NCBI RefSeq assembly: GCF_002931055.1
Contig: NZ_PSXX01000001.1
Span: forward strand, 248,001 to 312,000
Direction: 5' to 3'
Length of the DNA stretch: 64,000 nucleotides
Source: Pseudoclavibacter sp. AY1H1
GTDB lineage: Bacteria; Actinomycetota; Actinomycetes; Actinomycetales; Microbacteriaceae
Positions 48,284 through 56,814 of this stretch are shown piece by piece. Positions within the stretch are counted from its first letter, which is position 1. Each line of letters starts with the position of its first letter. The notes under the pieces are model-generated. The model made no database searches. It worked only from the letters and a program-made list of their open reading frames with translations, and was not told the DNA's origin. Made by a program: the position numbers and the translations under genes.

Positions 48284-48378
48284 TATGCTCTTTCGGTTGC
48301 CGTGAAACGGCCGCGGATGAAGAGAGCTCGCACATTGTGTGCCGAGCGCCGCGCAACGAAAGAGAAGGGGGTCTGTCA
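48284..48378 (+). promoter_or_regulatory. rpsO promoter and structured leader
   Basis: TATGCT (48284-48289) is a likely -10. The leader has a hairpin GCCGT-GAA-ACGGC (48299-48311) and a second with GCTCG (48326-48330) pairing with CGAGC (48343-48347) around CACA/GTGTG. S15 represses its own mRNA through such leaders in several phyla; use here is inference. Confidence 0.45.
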
Positions 48379-48648
48379 ATGGCACTAAGCGCTGAGGGCA
48401 AGAAGGCCATCATCGAAGAGTACGCAACGCACCCGGGTGACACTGGTTCCCCTGAAGTTCAGGTTGCCATCCTCACCACGCGAATCAAGGAGCTCACCGA
48501 GCACCTCAAGGAGCACAAGCACGACCACCACTCGCGTCGTGGTCTCCTCCTGCTTGTGGGTCAGCGGCGTCGTCTGCTCGGCTACCTCGCCGACGTCGAC
48601 ATCTCGCGTTACCGTTCGCTCATCGAGCGACTCGGCCTTCGCCGCTAA
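48379..48648 (+). CDS. rpsO: 30S ribosomal protein S15
   Basis: An 89-residue primary binder of the 16S rRNA central domain. It has the family core [19 protein letters not shown] and [29 protein letters not shown] site precedes the ATG. It lies one gene upstream of pnp, with a PPK2 gene between, unlike the common direct rpsO-pnp order. Confidence 0.98.
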   Translation: MALSAEGKKAIIEEYATHPGDTGSPEVQVAILTTRIKELTEHLKEHKHDHHSRRGLLLLVGQRRRLLGYLADVDISRYRSLIERLGLRR

Positions 48649-48660
48649 GCACTTTCTGCG

Positions 48661-48691
48661 AAGAGCCCCTGCCATCGGCAGGGGCTCTTTT
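48661..48691 (+). terminator. Intrinsic terminator after rpsO
   Basis: AAGAGCCCCTGCC-ATC-GGCAGGGGCTCTT followed by TTCG, a 13-base perfect stem 12 bases after the stop. Confidence 0.9.
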
Positions 48692-48747
48692 CGCGTGCAG
48701 CGGCGCCTGGTCGTCCACATGGGGCCCAGGCGTGGAAGCCCCGGCGC

Positions 48748-48753
48748 TAGGCT
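48748..48753 (+). promoter_or_regulatory. Putative -10 (TAGGCT) for the ppk2 gene
   Basis: TAGGCT lies 7 bases before the ATG at 48761, leaderless spacing. Confidence 0.55.
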
Positions 48754-48760
48754 GAGCGAC

Positions 48761-49843
48761 ATGGCAGCCCCTCGAACTCCAGCAAAGCCGCACGCAGACG
48801 CCAAGGGTCAGACGAAGGCCTCGGAATCGGGCAATGACGCCCGCGTGGAGGCCGGCGCATCGGACTCCACCTCGACGAGTCGCGCTCGGAAGCAGGGCGC
48901 AGGCTCTCAGGCCGCGTACCGCCTCAACCGGGCGGGCATCCCGGACATGACCCCGGAGGTGGACGAACTCGCCGAGCTGCGCGACGAGGACCCACTTGGC
49001 GAGGCCTGGCGCCACGGCTACCCCTACGACGCCAAGCTGCCGCGCAAGGAGTACGAGAAGCAGAAGCGCGCGCTGCAGATCGAGCTCCTGAAGCTCCAGA
49101 CCTGGATCAAGGAGACGGGGCAGAAGGTCGTCATCATCTTCGAGGGCCGGGACGCGGCAGGCAAGGGTGGTGCGATCAAGCGCTTCATGGAGCACCTGAA
49201 CCCTCGCGGTGCTCGCACCGTCGCGCTCGAGAAGCCGACGGAGAAGGAGCAGACGCAGTGGTACTTCCAGCGATACGTCGAGCATCTGCCCTCTGGAGGC
49301 GAGATCGTCCTGCTGGATCGCTCCTGGTACAACCGTGCGGGCGTCGAGCGCGTCATGGGGTACTGCACCCCGACCGAGTACCTCGAATTCACGCGTTCCG
49401 CTCCCGAGTTCGAGCGCATGCTCGTCAACTCCGGCACGACCATCATCAAATTCTGGTTCTCGGTCGGTCGGGCGGAGCAGCTCGCGCGCTTCGCGGCCCG
49501 TCGCGACGACCCGGTGCGCCAGTGGAAGCTGAGCCCGACCGACCTCGCGTCTCTCGACAAGTGGGACGAGTACAGCGAAGCCAAGGAGGCGATGTTCTTC
49601 TACACGGACACCGCCGAATCGCCGTGGACGGTGGTCAAGTCGAACGACAAGAAGCGGGCGAGGCTCGAGGCCATGCGCTACGTCCTCTCCCAGTTCGACT
49701 ACCCCTCGAAGGACGTGAGCATCGCGCACGCTGCTGACAAGAAGATCGTCGGGTCGCCGAGCAAGCTCTACGACGAGGGGGAGAAGCCGACGGGGGAGTT
49801 CCCTCTCGTGAAGGAGCTCCCTCGCCCGTCTCGCAAGAAGTAG
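48761..49843 (+). CDS. ppk2: Polyphosphate kinase 2
   Basis: Transfers phosphate between polyphosphate and nucleoside di- or monophosphates. The 360-residue single-domain enzyme has Walker A EGRDAAGKGGAIKRF, Walker B LLDRSWYNRAGVE and the Arg-rich lid ARRDDPVRQWKLSP. The first 60 residues are low-complexity. The acidic residue after Walker A suggests a class I (NDP-using) enzyme, but class is uncertain by eye. Apparently leaderless and monocistronic. Confidence 0.93.
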   Translation: MAAPRTPAKPHADAKGQTKASESGNDARVEAGASDSTSTSRARKQGAGSQAAYRLNRAGIPDMTPEVDELAELRDEDPLGEAWRHGYPYDAKLPRKEYEKQKRALQIELLKLQTWIKETGQKVVIIFEGRDAAGKGGAIKRFMEHLNPRGARTVALEKPTEKEQTQWYFQRYVEHLPSGGEIVLLDRSWYNRAGVERVMGYCTPTEYLEFTRSAPEFERMLVNSGTTIIKFWFSVGRAEQLARFAARRDDPVRQWKLSPTDLASLDKWDEYSEAKEAMFFYTDTAESPWTVVKSNDKKRARLEAMRYVLSQFDYPSKDVSIAHAADKKIVGSPSKLYDEGEKPTGEFPLVKELPRPSRKK

Positions 49844-49848
49844 GGGCG

Positions 49849-49872
49849 CCCGTGCGGCACTCGCCGCACGGG
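49849..49872 (+). terminator. Hairpin after ppk2
   Basis: CCCGTGCGGC-ACTC-GCCGCACGGG followed by TTCC, a 10-base perfect stem. Confidence 0.7.
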
Positions 49873-49899
49873 TTCCAGCTGCTCGTCGCCCTCCGCTGG

Positions 49900-49905
49900 T
49901 AGAGT
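49900..49905 (+). promoter_or_regulatory. Putative -10 (TAGAGT) for pnp
   Basis: TAGAGT would start the pnp transcript near 49912 and give a leader of nearly 170 bases. Confidence 0.4.
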
Positions 49906-49929
49906 CAGCAGCGCAATCATTCAAGACAC

Positions 49930-50060
49930 GCGGGGCGGCGAGTAGCTGGTCCTCGGTGGTGGGTTCCTGTCGATGCGCTAGAGGCGCTCATTCGGCAGTG
50001 GTCTTCTACTGACGATCAGCCCGGGAAGACCCGGTCGCGCTTGCCCTTCGCGTGCACACA
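49930..50060 (+). ncRNA. Candidate Actino-pnp leader RNA upstream of pnp
   Basis: The long leader contains GGCGAGTAGCTGGTCCTCGG, TGGTGGG, AGTGGTCTTCTACTGACGAT and CCCGGGAAGACCCGG. Its position directly before polynucleotide phosphorylase and the TCCTCGGTGGTGG / GGTCTTCTACTGA elements recall the Actino-pnp cis-regulatory motif described for actinobacterial exoribonuclease genes. The match is from memory of the motif's context; boundaries are approximate. Confidence 0.6.
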
Positions 50061-50079
50061 CGCAGAAGGAGGAGACCTC

Positions 50080-52338
50080 TTGGAAGGTCCCGAAATCAAG
50101 TTCTCTGAAGTCGTTCTCGACAACGGCAAGCACGGCCAGCGCAAGATCCGCTTCGAGGCAGGGCGTCTCGCCCAGCAGGCGCAGGGCTCTGCCGTCGCCT
50201 ACCTCGACGACGAGACGATGCTGCTGTCGGCAACGAGCATCTCGAAGAACCCGAAGGAGAACTTCGACTTCTTCCCGCTCACGATCGATGTCGAAGAGCG
50301 CAGCTACGCCGCCGGCAAGATCCCCGGATCGTTCTTCCGTCGTGAGGGACGCCCGTCGACGGAGGCCATCCTGGTCTGCCGCCTCATCGACCGGCCGCTG
50401 CGCCCCTCGTTCGTCAAGGGCCTCCGCAACGAGGTCCAGGTCGTCGTGACGGTGCTCTCGATCGCTCCTGGTGAGTTCTACGACGCCCTCGCGATCAACG
50501 CGGCTTCACTGTCCTCGCAGCTCAGCGGTGTGCCGTTCTCCGGCCCCATCGCCGGTGTCCGCCTCGCGCTCATCGACGGCCAGTGGGTCGCGTTCCCCAA
50601 GTTCGAGCAGCTCGCCGACGCCGTCTTCGACCTGACGGTCGCCGGCCGTCTCGTCACGAAGGCCGACGGCACCGAGGACATCGCCATCATGATGGTCGAG
50701 GCCGAAGCCACCGAGCACGCGTGGGGCCTCATCCAGGCCGGCGCGCAGAAGCCCGACGAGGCTGTCGTCGCACAGGGCCTCGAGGCTTCCAAGCCGTTCC
50801 TCACGCAGCTCGTGAAGGCACAGCAGGAGCTCGCAGACCAGGCCGCGAAGCCCGTCGTCGAGTACCCGGTCTTCCTCCCGTACACGCAGGAGGCCCTCGA
50901 GGCGGTCACTGCCATCGCGCACGACGGACTCGTCGACGTGTACCAGATCGCCGGCAAGATCGAGCGCCAGGATGCTGACGACGCGCTCAAGGCCAGCGTC
51001 AAGGAGCAGATCGCCGCGAAGATCGAAAGCGGGGAGCTCGATGCCTCCGTCGCCGGTCAGGTGTCGGCCGCCTACAAGACCGTCACGAAGGACGTCGTCC
51101 GCGGACGCATCCTCCGTGAGGGCAAGCGCATGGACGGTCGCGGCGTCGCCGACATCCGTCAGCTCGATGCAGAGGTCGACGTCGTGCCACGCGTGCACGG
51201 ATCGGCGATCTTCCAGCGCGGCGAGACGCAGATCCTCGGCGTCACCACGCTGAACATGCTCAAGCTCGAGCAGCAGATCGACTCGCTCTCGCCGATCACG
51301 TCGAAGCGCTACCTGCACCACTACAACTTCCCGCCGTACTCGACGGGTGAGACCGGACGCGTCGGCTCGCCGAAGCGTCGCGAGATCGGGCACGGCTTCC
51401 TCGCCGAGCGCGCCATCGTCCCGGTTCTCCCGAGCCGCGAGGAGTTCCCCTACGCGATCCGTCAGGTCTCGGAAGCGCTCAGCTCCAACGGCTCCACGTC
51501 GATGGGCTCCGTCTGCGCCTCCACCCTGTCGCTGCTCAACGCCGGTGTGCCGCTGCGCGCTCCTGTCGCGGGCATCGCCATGGGTCTCGTGTCCGACGAG
51601 GTCGACGGCGAGACGCGCTACGCGGCGCTCACCGACATCCTCGGCGCAGAAGACGCGCTCGGCGACATGGACTTCAAGGTCGCCGGTACCGCGGAGTTCG
51701 TCACGGCCATCCAGCTGGACACGAAGCTCGACGGAATCCCGACGTCGGTTCTCGATGGCGCCCTGACGCAGGCTCGCGATGCTCGCATCCAGATCCTCGA
51801 AAAGGCCATCAACGCCGTCATCGACACGCCGGACGAGCTCGCTGCCACGGCACCGCGCATCATCTCGGTCCGCGTTCCGATCGACAAGATCGGCGAGGTG
51901 ATCGGGCCAAAGGGCAAGGTCATCAACCAGATCCAGGACGACACCGGAGCCGACATCTCCATCGAGGACGACGGCACCGTGTACATCGGCGCTGTCGACG
52001 GTCCGTCCGCCGAGGCCGCTCGTGCAGCGGTCAACGCCATCGCGAACCCGACGAACCCTGAGGTCGGCGAGCAGTACCTGGGAACGGTCGTCAAGATCGC
52101 ATCCTTCGGTGCCTTCGTCTCCCTGCTCCCGGGCAAGGACGGCCTGCTGCACATCTCCGAGGTGCGCAAGCTCGCCGGTGGCAAGCGCGTCGAGAACGTC
52201 GAAGACGTGCTCGGCGTCGGCCAGAAGATCCTCGTCGAGATCACGAAGGTCGACGACCGCGGCAAGCTGTCGCTCGCACCCGTGCTCGAGGAAGCAGCTG
52301 CTGAAGAGGGCGTCGCTCTCGAGGCAGGCGCTGAGTAG
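50080..52338 (+). CDS. pnp: Polyribonucleotide nucleotidyltransferase (PNPase)
   Basis: Phosphorolytic 3'-5' exoribonuclease. The 752-residue protein has two RNase PH-like domains (second with RTSVG-equivalent [22 protein letters not shown]), a KH domain ([19 protein letters not shown]) and a C-terminal S1 domain ([21 protein letters not shown]). The start is a TTG ([16 protein letters not shown]) with a strong AAGGAGGAG site; it matches the normal N-terminus. Long leader upstream, strong terminator downstream. Confidence 0.98.
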   Translation: MEGPEIKFSEVVLDNGKHGQRKIRFEAGRLAQQAQGSAVAYLDDETMLLSATSISKNPKENFDFFPLTIDVEERSYAAGKIPGSFFRREGRPSTEAILVCRLIDRPLRPSFVKGLRNEVQVVVTVLSIAPGEFYDALAINAASLSSQLSGVPFSGPIAGVRLALIDGQWVAFPKFEQLADAVFDLTVAGRLVTKADGTEDIAIMMVEAEATEHAWGLIQAGAQKPDEAVVAQGLEASKPFLTQLVKAQQELADQAAKPVVEYPVFLPYTQEALEAVTAIAHDGLVDVYQIAGKIERQDADDALKASVKEQIAAKIESGELDASVAGQVSAAYKTVTKDVVRGRILREGKRMDGRGVADIRQLDAEVDVVPRVHGSAIFQRGETQILGVTTLNMLKLEQQIDSLSPITSKRYLHHYNFPPYSTGETGRVGSPKRREIGHGFLAERAIVPVLPSREEFPYAIRQVSEALSSNGSTSMGSVCASTLSLLNAGVPLRAPVAGIAMGLVSDEVDGETRYAALTDILGAEDALGDMDFKVAGTAEFVTAIQLDTKLDGIPTSVLDGALTQARDARIQILEKAINAVIDTPDELAATAPRIISVRVPIDKIGEVIGPKGKVINQIQDDTGADISIEDDGTVYIGAVDGPSAEAARAAVNAIANPTNPEVGEQYLGTVVKIASFGAFVSLLPGKDGLLHISEVRKLAGGKRVENVEDVLGVGQKILVEITKVDDRGKLSLAPVLEEAAAEEGVALEAGAE

Positions 52339-52358
52339 CTCAGCCCACCTCTGCTCTG

Positions 52359-52391
52359 AAGGGCCCCGCGCATCCGTGCGCGGGGCCCTTT
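52359..52391 (+). terminator. Intrinsic terminator after pnp
   Basis: AAGGGCCCCGCGCA-TCCG-TGCGCGGGGCCCTT followed by T, a 14-base perfect stem. Confidence 0.88.
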
Positions 52392-52459
52392 GGCGTCTCG
52401 CGAGGTCTCGAGCCGCTGGGAGTTGTCTCGCGGCTGACGCCGGGACGGTCTACACGCTC

Positions 52460-52465
52460 TAGGCT
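52460..52465 (+). promoter_or_regulatory. Putative -10 (TAGGCT) for the M16 protease gene
   Basis: TAGGCT lies 9 bases before the ATG at 52475. Confidence 0.5.
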
Positions 52466-52474
52466 TGACTGGTT

Positions 52475-53824
52475 ATGCGCGATGCCATTGAACTGCCACT
52501 TGACCTTCCCGAGATCGAAGCACGAGTGTCGAACGGCGGTCTCTTCCGACGTTCGGTGCTGCCGAGCGGGGTGCGCCTCCTGACTGAGGAAGTCGTCGGC
52601 GCGGCGAGCACCAGCATCGGCCTGTGGGTGCCGGTCGGCTCCCGGGACGAACTCCCGCATGAGTACGGTTCCACGCACTTCCTCGAGCATCTGCTCTTCA
52701 AGGGCACGCCGACACGGTCCGCCTTCGAGGTATCTGCGGCCTTCGAGCGCGTCGGTGGAGAGGTGAACGCGCAGACCGCGAAGGAGCACACGCTCTACCA
52801 CGCGAAGGTCCGCGATGCCGACCTCCCGATGGCCGTCGAAGTCCTGAGCGACATGATCACCTCGAGTGTGATCGACGCCGCGGAGTTCGAGATCGAGCGC
52901 GGCGTCATCATCGAGGAGCTCGCGATGGCGGACGACGACCCGAACGACGTGGTCTGGGAGCGGTTCTACGAGACGCTCCTCGGTGCGCATCCGCTCGCGA
53001 GGCCCATCGGCGGCACGCCGGCCTCGATCAGGGCCGCTGACCGCGACGCCGTGTGGAGCTCGTACCGCCAGCACTACCGTCCGGAGGAGCTCGTCGTGAC
53101 CATCGCGGGGGCCGTCAACCACGACGTCGTCCGCGAGCAGCTCGAGCGCAACCTCCGAGCCGGCGGGTGGGACCTCGACGCACGCGCCGTCCCCGTCTCC
53201 CGCAGGGCCACGACGCTCGAGCCGGGCTCCGCGGTGCCGACAGGACCGCTCTCGGCCATCGAGCGCCCGCTGGAGCAGCTGGCCCTGGTCATCGGTGGCC
53301 AGGGAATCACGCAGCTCGACCCGCGCAGGGAGGCATTCGGCCTCATGCATCGGATCTTCGGTGGTGGCATGTCGTCCCGCCTCTTCCAGGAGATCCGCGA
53401 GAAGCGCGGGCTCGCCTACTCCGTGTACTCGTTCGGCGGCAGCCACTCCGATGTGGGGGTGACGGGCATGTACGCGGGATGCGCTCCCGACAACGTGCTG
53501 GAGACGGTCAGGGTGCTGCGCCAGGAGGCGGAGAAGCTCGTCCAGGACGGGGTCACCGCGACGGAGCTGGCCGACGCGAAGAGCGCGAGTGCCGGCGGCT
53601 CCGCTCTCGCGATCGAGGACGCCGACACTCGCATGTCTCGCCTCGGGCGCGCGGAGATCCACACGGGTCGCTTCTACGACCTCGAGGCGGCGCTCTCGCG
53701 GGTCGAAGCCGTGTCACTCGACGAGGTGCAGTCCGTCGCGGCCGACATGTTCAGTGGGGAGCTCGTCGCGTCTGCGGTCGGTAAGCTCTCCTCGGAAGCA
53801 AGGACCGAACTGGAGCGCCGCTGA
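52475..53824 (+). CDS. M16 family zinc peptidase (processing-peptidase-like)
   Basis: A 449-residue inverzincin with the inverted zinc motif HFLEH at residues 68-72 and the downstream Glu region FEIERGVIIEELAM, plus the C-terminal M16_C domain with YSVYSFGGSHSDVG. The gene follows pnp in most actinobacteria; its substrate is unknown. The stop overlaps the next ATG by one base. Confidence 0.94.
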   Translation: MRDAIELPLDLPEIEARVSNGGLFRRSVLPSGVRLLTEEVVGAASTSIGLWVPVGSRDELPHEYGSTHFLEHLLFKGTPTRSAFEVSAAFERVGGEVNAQTAKEHTLYHAKVRDADLPMAVEVLSDMITSSVIDAAEFEIERGVIIEELAMADDDPNDVVWERFYETLLGAHPLARPIGGTPASIRAADRDAVWSSYRQHYRPEELVVTIAGAVNHDVVREQLERNLRAGGWDLDARAVPVSRRATTLEPGSAVPTGPLSAIERPLEQLALVIGGQGITQLDPRREAFGLMHRIFGGGMSSRLFQEIREKRGLAYSVYSFGGSHSDVGVTGMYAGCAPDNVLETVRVLRQEAEKLVQDGVTATELADAKSASAGGSALAIEDADTRMSRLGRAEIHTGRFYDLEAALSRVEAVSLDEVQSVAADMFSGELVASAVGKLSSEARTELERR

Positions 53825-54423
53825 TGTCGCACTACCTCTACCTCGTCAGGCATGGCGAGCAGGAGAACGCCGAGCACGGAATCACCGACGGCCCGCTGTC
53901 GGAGCGTGGTCGGGCACAGGCTCATCTGATCGGCCGCAGGCTCGCGGGCGTCCCGCTCAGCGAGTCCTACACGTCGCCCCTGGATCGCGCTGTCGAGACG
54001 AGCGCGGTGATCGACCAGTACACGAGCGGTCCCGCCGCGCTCGAGTCGACGCTGCTCTTCGACTGCATCCCCACGGGGCAGGACGGTGCGCCGTCGACGT
54101 ACGACAGCTTCTTCGGCGGCATCGGTGACGAGGTCGTCGACGCCGGCATGGCGCAGATGAACGACGCGTACGACACGTTCTTCAGCAAGAGCCGCGACGA
54201 CCGCCACACCCTGCTCGTGACCCACAACTTCGTGATCGGCGAATTCGTGCGTCGGGTGCTCGACGCCCCAGACTGGCGCTGGCTCGGCCTCAACTCGGTG
54301 AACACCGGTCTCACGGTGGTCCGGGTGCGGACCAGGAAGCCAGCTGAGCTGCTGCTCTTCAACGACCTGTCGCACCTGACGCCGGAACTGCGCACGGGAG
54401 TCAGCACCTCGATCGCCGTCTGA
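53824..54423 (+). CDS. Histidine phosphatase family protein
   Basis: A 199-residue phosphoglycerate-mutase-like protein. The phosphohistidine motif is VRHGEQENAE near residues 8-17, and the second catalytic His is in LLVTHNFVIGEF. Specificity (sugar phosphate, nucleotide or other) cannot be told. It is translationally coupled to the M16 gene. Confidence 0.9.
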   Translation: MSHYLYLVRHGEQENAEHGITDGPLSERGRAQAHLIGRRLAGVPLSESYTSPLDRAVETSAVIDQYTSGPAALESTLLFDCIPTGQDGAPSTYDSFFGGIGDEVVDAGMAQMNDAYDTFFSKSRDDRHTLLVTHNFVIGEFVRRVLDAPDWRWLGLNSVNTGLTVVRVRTRKPAELLLFNDLSHLTPELRTGVSTSIAV

Positions 54424-54482
54424 GGTCGTCGGGCCTGCCGCCGGGAGCCTCCCGCGTCGTCTGCTCGGTCTGCCGATGGCCG

Positions 54483-54488
54483 TACGCT
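54483..54488 (+). promoter_or_regulatory. Putative -10 (TACGCT) for dapB
   Basis: TACGCT lies 7 bases before the ATG at 54496, leaderless spacing, supporting that ATG over the GTG at 54490. Confidence 0.5.
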
Positions 54489-54495
54489 TGTGGGC

Positions 54496-55233
54496 ATGGA
54501 AACAAAGGTCGCCGTGCTGGGCGCTTCTGGCCGCATGGGAACACTGATCACACGGATCCTCGAGACGACCGATGGGCTCCGCTTCCATGCGGGGCTGACG
54601 AGTTCTTCTTCACTCGATGAGATGCTCGGCGCCGACGTGCTCATCGACGTCTCGCGGCTCGAGGCATCGGAGGCGGCGGTTCCCTTCGCCCTCGAGCATG
54701 GCATCGACGTCGTCGTCGGCACGAGCGGCTGGGACGAGCAGCGGATCGCCGGCGTCTCTGGCCTCGTGCCTCCGGAGCGTGCCGTCGTCTTCGTCCCGAA
54801 CTTCTCTCTGGGCTCGGTGCTCGGCACCGCGCTTGCGAGCGTCGCGGGGCGCTTCTTCGAATCGATCGAGATCGTCGAAGCGCACCATGACAAGAAGGTG
54901 GATTCGCCGTCAGGGACTGCTGTACGGACCGCGGAGCGCATCGCGACCTCGAGGGAACGGCCACTCTCCGCTCCGAACAGCGAGCAGGACGCTCGGGGGC
55001 AACTCGTCTCGGGCGTGCCCATCCACAGTCTGCGGTTGCGCGGAGTCGTGGCGGATCAGCAGGTGATCTTCGGGGGAGAGGGTGAAGTGCTGACGATTCG
55101 CCACGAGACGATCTCGCAGGAGGCCTACGTGCATGGCATCAAGCTCGCCATCACGCATGCGGTCGAGACGCGGGGCACGACAGTCGGGCTCGACGGCGTG
55201 CTCGGCCTCGACGGACTGTCGGGTCGCTCGTGA
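54496..55233 (+). CDS. dapB: 4-hydroxy-tetrahydrodipicolinate reductase
   Basis: NAD(P)H-dependent step of the diaminopimelate/lysine pathway. The 245-residue protein has the nucleotide loop VLGASGRMG at the N-terminus, catalytic His/Lys in EAHHDKKVDSPSGTA, and the tetrahydrodipicolinate-binding SGTA. It follows pnp-M16 as commonly seen in actinobacteria. The stop overlaps the next gene's GTG. Confidence 0.96.
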   Translation: METKVAVLGASGRMGTLITRILETTDGLRFHAGLTSSSSLDEMLGADVLIDVSRLEASEAAVPFALEHGIDVVVGTSGWDEQRIAGVSGLVPPERAVVFVPNFSLGSVLGTALASVAGRFFESIEIVEAHHDKKVDSPSGTAVRTAERIATSRERPLSAPNSEQDARGQLVSGVPIHSLRLRGVVADQQVIFGGEGEVLTIRHETISQEAYVHGIKLAITHAVETRGTTVGLDGVLGLDGLSGRS

Positions 55234-55691
55234 AGAGCAACCTGGCCACGAAGCTCGGCGTCGCCGCCGTGACCCTGCTCCTGCTGCTCTACATCGTCTT
55301 CGTCTCGGGAATGGCGGTCTCACTGTTCGCGGGCGATATCGTCGCCAAGGTGATGGGTGCCGCACTCATCGTGTTCCCGGTCCTCGCGGTCGTCTTCGTG
55401 GCCCGTGAGCTGCTCTTCGGGATGCAGACGGAACGACTGCTCGGACGTATGGCGGACGCCGGCGAGCTGCCGGAGGACGACCTGCCCAAGCGACCGAGCG
55501 GACGCGTCGTCCGTGAGGCGGCCGACGAGGACTTTCCGAGGTGGAAGTCCGAGGTCGAGGCCGCTCCTGAAGACTGGAGGACGTGGATGCGCCTCGGTCT
55601 TGCGTACTCGGCCTCGGGGGACCGAAAGCGAGCCAGGGCTTCTCTGCGCGAGGGCATCCGCCTCGAGAAGGCCGCTCGCGCCAGGGCGTGA
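55230..55691 (+). CDS. Small membrane protein with TPR-like C-terminus
   Basis: A 153-residue protein. Two hydrophobic helices lie near residues 8-30 and 36-60, followed by a soluble part ending in a single TPR-like helix pair (WRTWMRLGLAYSASGDRKRARASLREGIRLE). Function unknown. Coupled to dapB by a GTGA overlap. Confidence 0.78.
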   Translation: MKSNLATKLGVAAVTLLLLLYIVFVSGMAVSLFAGDIVAKVMGAALIVFPVLAVVFVARELLFGMQTERLLGRMADAGELPEDDLPKRPSGRVVREAADEDFPRWKSEVEAAPEDWRTWMRLGLAYSASGDRKRARASLREGIRLEKAARARA

Positions 55692-55709
55692 GCGGCCCGG
55701 CTCGAAGGG

Positions 55710-56663
55710 TCAGACCCCGGCGCCAGGCTCTGGCTCGAACTCCGGCGACTTGAGGGCCAGCTCGACGGCCTGACCCGCGGTGCGATCCTTGAAGGTGAAG
55801 CCCGCGTCGAGCAGGCGCTTCGGGCGGATCTGCTGGTCGGCGAGGAACAGCTCACGGCCCGCCTTCTGGAGGGTGAGGTCGATGAGCGTCGATGGCGCCT
55901 TGAGCTTGTAGGGGCGCCCGAGCTCGTCGGCCAGCTGCTGCTGGATCTCGTCGGCGGTCGCGGGTGTGGGGCCGACCAGGTTGTAGGGCCCCTGCGCGTC
56001 GTCGGACTCGAGCAGGAAGCGGAGCGCGCGCACTTCGTCGCGCAGGCTCACCCACGGCCAGTGCTGCGTGCCGTCACCCAGCTGCGAGAGCAACCCGACG
56101 CTTGCCAGGGTCTTCAGGACGGTCAGGACACCGCCGCGCCCCAGGACGAGACCGGTGCGGGCGAGGACGACCCTGGTGCCCTCCGGGGCGGTCTGAGCCG
56201 CGCGCTCCCAGCGGTCGACGACACGCGGGAGGAACTCGTCGGTCTCGGGCAGTGCCGAGTCCTCGTCGAGTACCTGCCCCGGCCGGTCGCCGTACGCGCC
56301 CGACGCGGAACCGTTGATGAGGAGCGCCGGGGGCGTGGAGGAGGCCGCCATAGCACCGGTGATCGTGAGCGTCGCGTTGACGCGGGAGCGAAGGATCTCC
56401 TTCTTCACGTTGTAGGTCCACGGCAGCTTGCTGAGCGGTGACCCGGAGAGGTTCACGACTGCATCCACGCCGTCGAGGACCCTCGCGTCCAGAGTTCGCT
56501 GGGCGGGGTTCCACCGGAACTCGCTGGCGTCCTTCGGGTCGCGCCTGACGAGCCGCGTGACGCGGTGGCCGTGCGCGTGCAGTTCCTCGATGAGACGGTG
56601 GCCGATCATTCCGGATGCGCCGGAGACGAGAACGTGCTTTGGGGAGGTCGCCTGAGTGCTCAT
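55710..56663 (-). CDS. TIGR01777 family SDR epimerase (YfcH-like)
   Basis: A 317-residue extended short-chain dehydrogenase/reductase with the NAD(P) loop VSGASGMIGHRL, DAVVNLSGSPL, the TIGR01777-type LINGSASGAYGDR (replacing the YxxxK core) and the C-terminal DUF1731-like PSTLIDLTLQKAGRELFLADQQIRP-region. Substrate unknown; often nucleotide-sugar-like. The start is set by AAGGTA-complement TACCTT 7 bases upstream (leaderless) and the conserved HVLVSG. Confidence 0.9.
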   Translation of the reverse strand: MSTQATSPKHVLVSGASGMIGHRLIEELHAHGHRVTRLVRRDPKDASEFRWNPAQRTLDARVLDGVDAVVNLSGSPLSKLPWTYNVKKEILRSRVNATLTITGAMAASSTPPALLINGSASGAYGDRPGQVLDEDSALPETDEFLPRVVDRWERAAQTAPEGTRVVLARTGLVLGRGGVLTVLKTLASVGLLSQLGDGTQHWPWVSLRDEVRALRFLLESDDAQGPYNLVGPTPATADEIQQQLADELGRPYKLKAPSTLIDLTLQKAGRELFLADQQIRPKRLLDAGFTFKDRTAGQAVELALKSPEFEPEPGAGV

Positions 56664-56670
56664 GACCTCG

Positions 56671-56676
56671 AAGGTA
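56671..56676 (-). promoter_or_regulatory. Putative -10 (TACCTT) for the epimerase gene
   Basis: TACCTT on the minus strand, 7 bases before the ATG at 56663. Confidence 0.4.
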
Positions 56677-56742
56677 GTCGTGTCAGTTGGGCGCGAGCGC
56701 AACGCGGGGCCGTGCTCGGCTAATCGCGCGCCTGAATGCGCC

Positions 56743-56748
56743 TAGGCT
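56743..56748 (+). promoter_or_regulatory. Putative -10 (TAGGCT) before hemW
   Basis: TAGGCT lies 6 bases before the GTG at 56755, which opens a short frame rather than hemW itself. Confidence 0.5.
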
Positions 56749-56754
56749 GTGCGG

Positions 56755-56814
56755 GTGCATCACGTGAACCTCGCCCCGAACACGGCCCAGCCGAACGGCC
56801 ATCTTGGCGCCTAG
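56755..56814 (+). CDS. Possible leaderless 19-codon upstream ORF before hemW
   Basis: GTG at 56755 opens a 19-residue frame (MHHVNLAPNTAQPNGHLGA) whose TAG stop at 56812-56814 lies 11 bases past the beginning of the hemW TTG. hemW has no Shine-Dalgarno site, so coupling from this short frame is plausible. Translation not proven. Confidence 0.4.
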   Translation: MHHVNLAPNTAQPNGHLGA

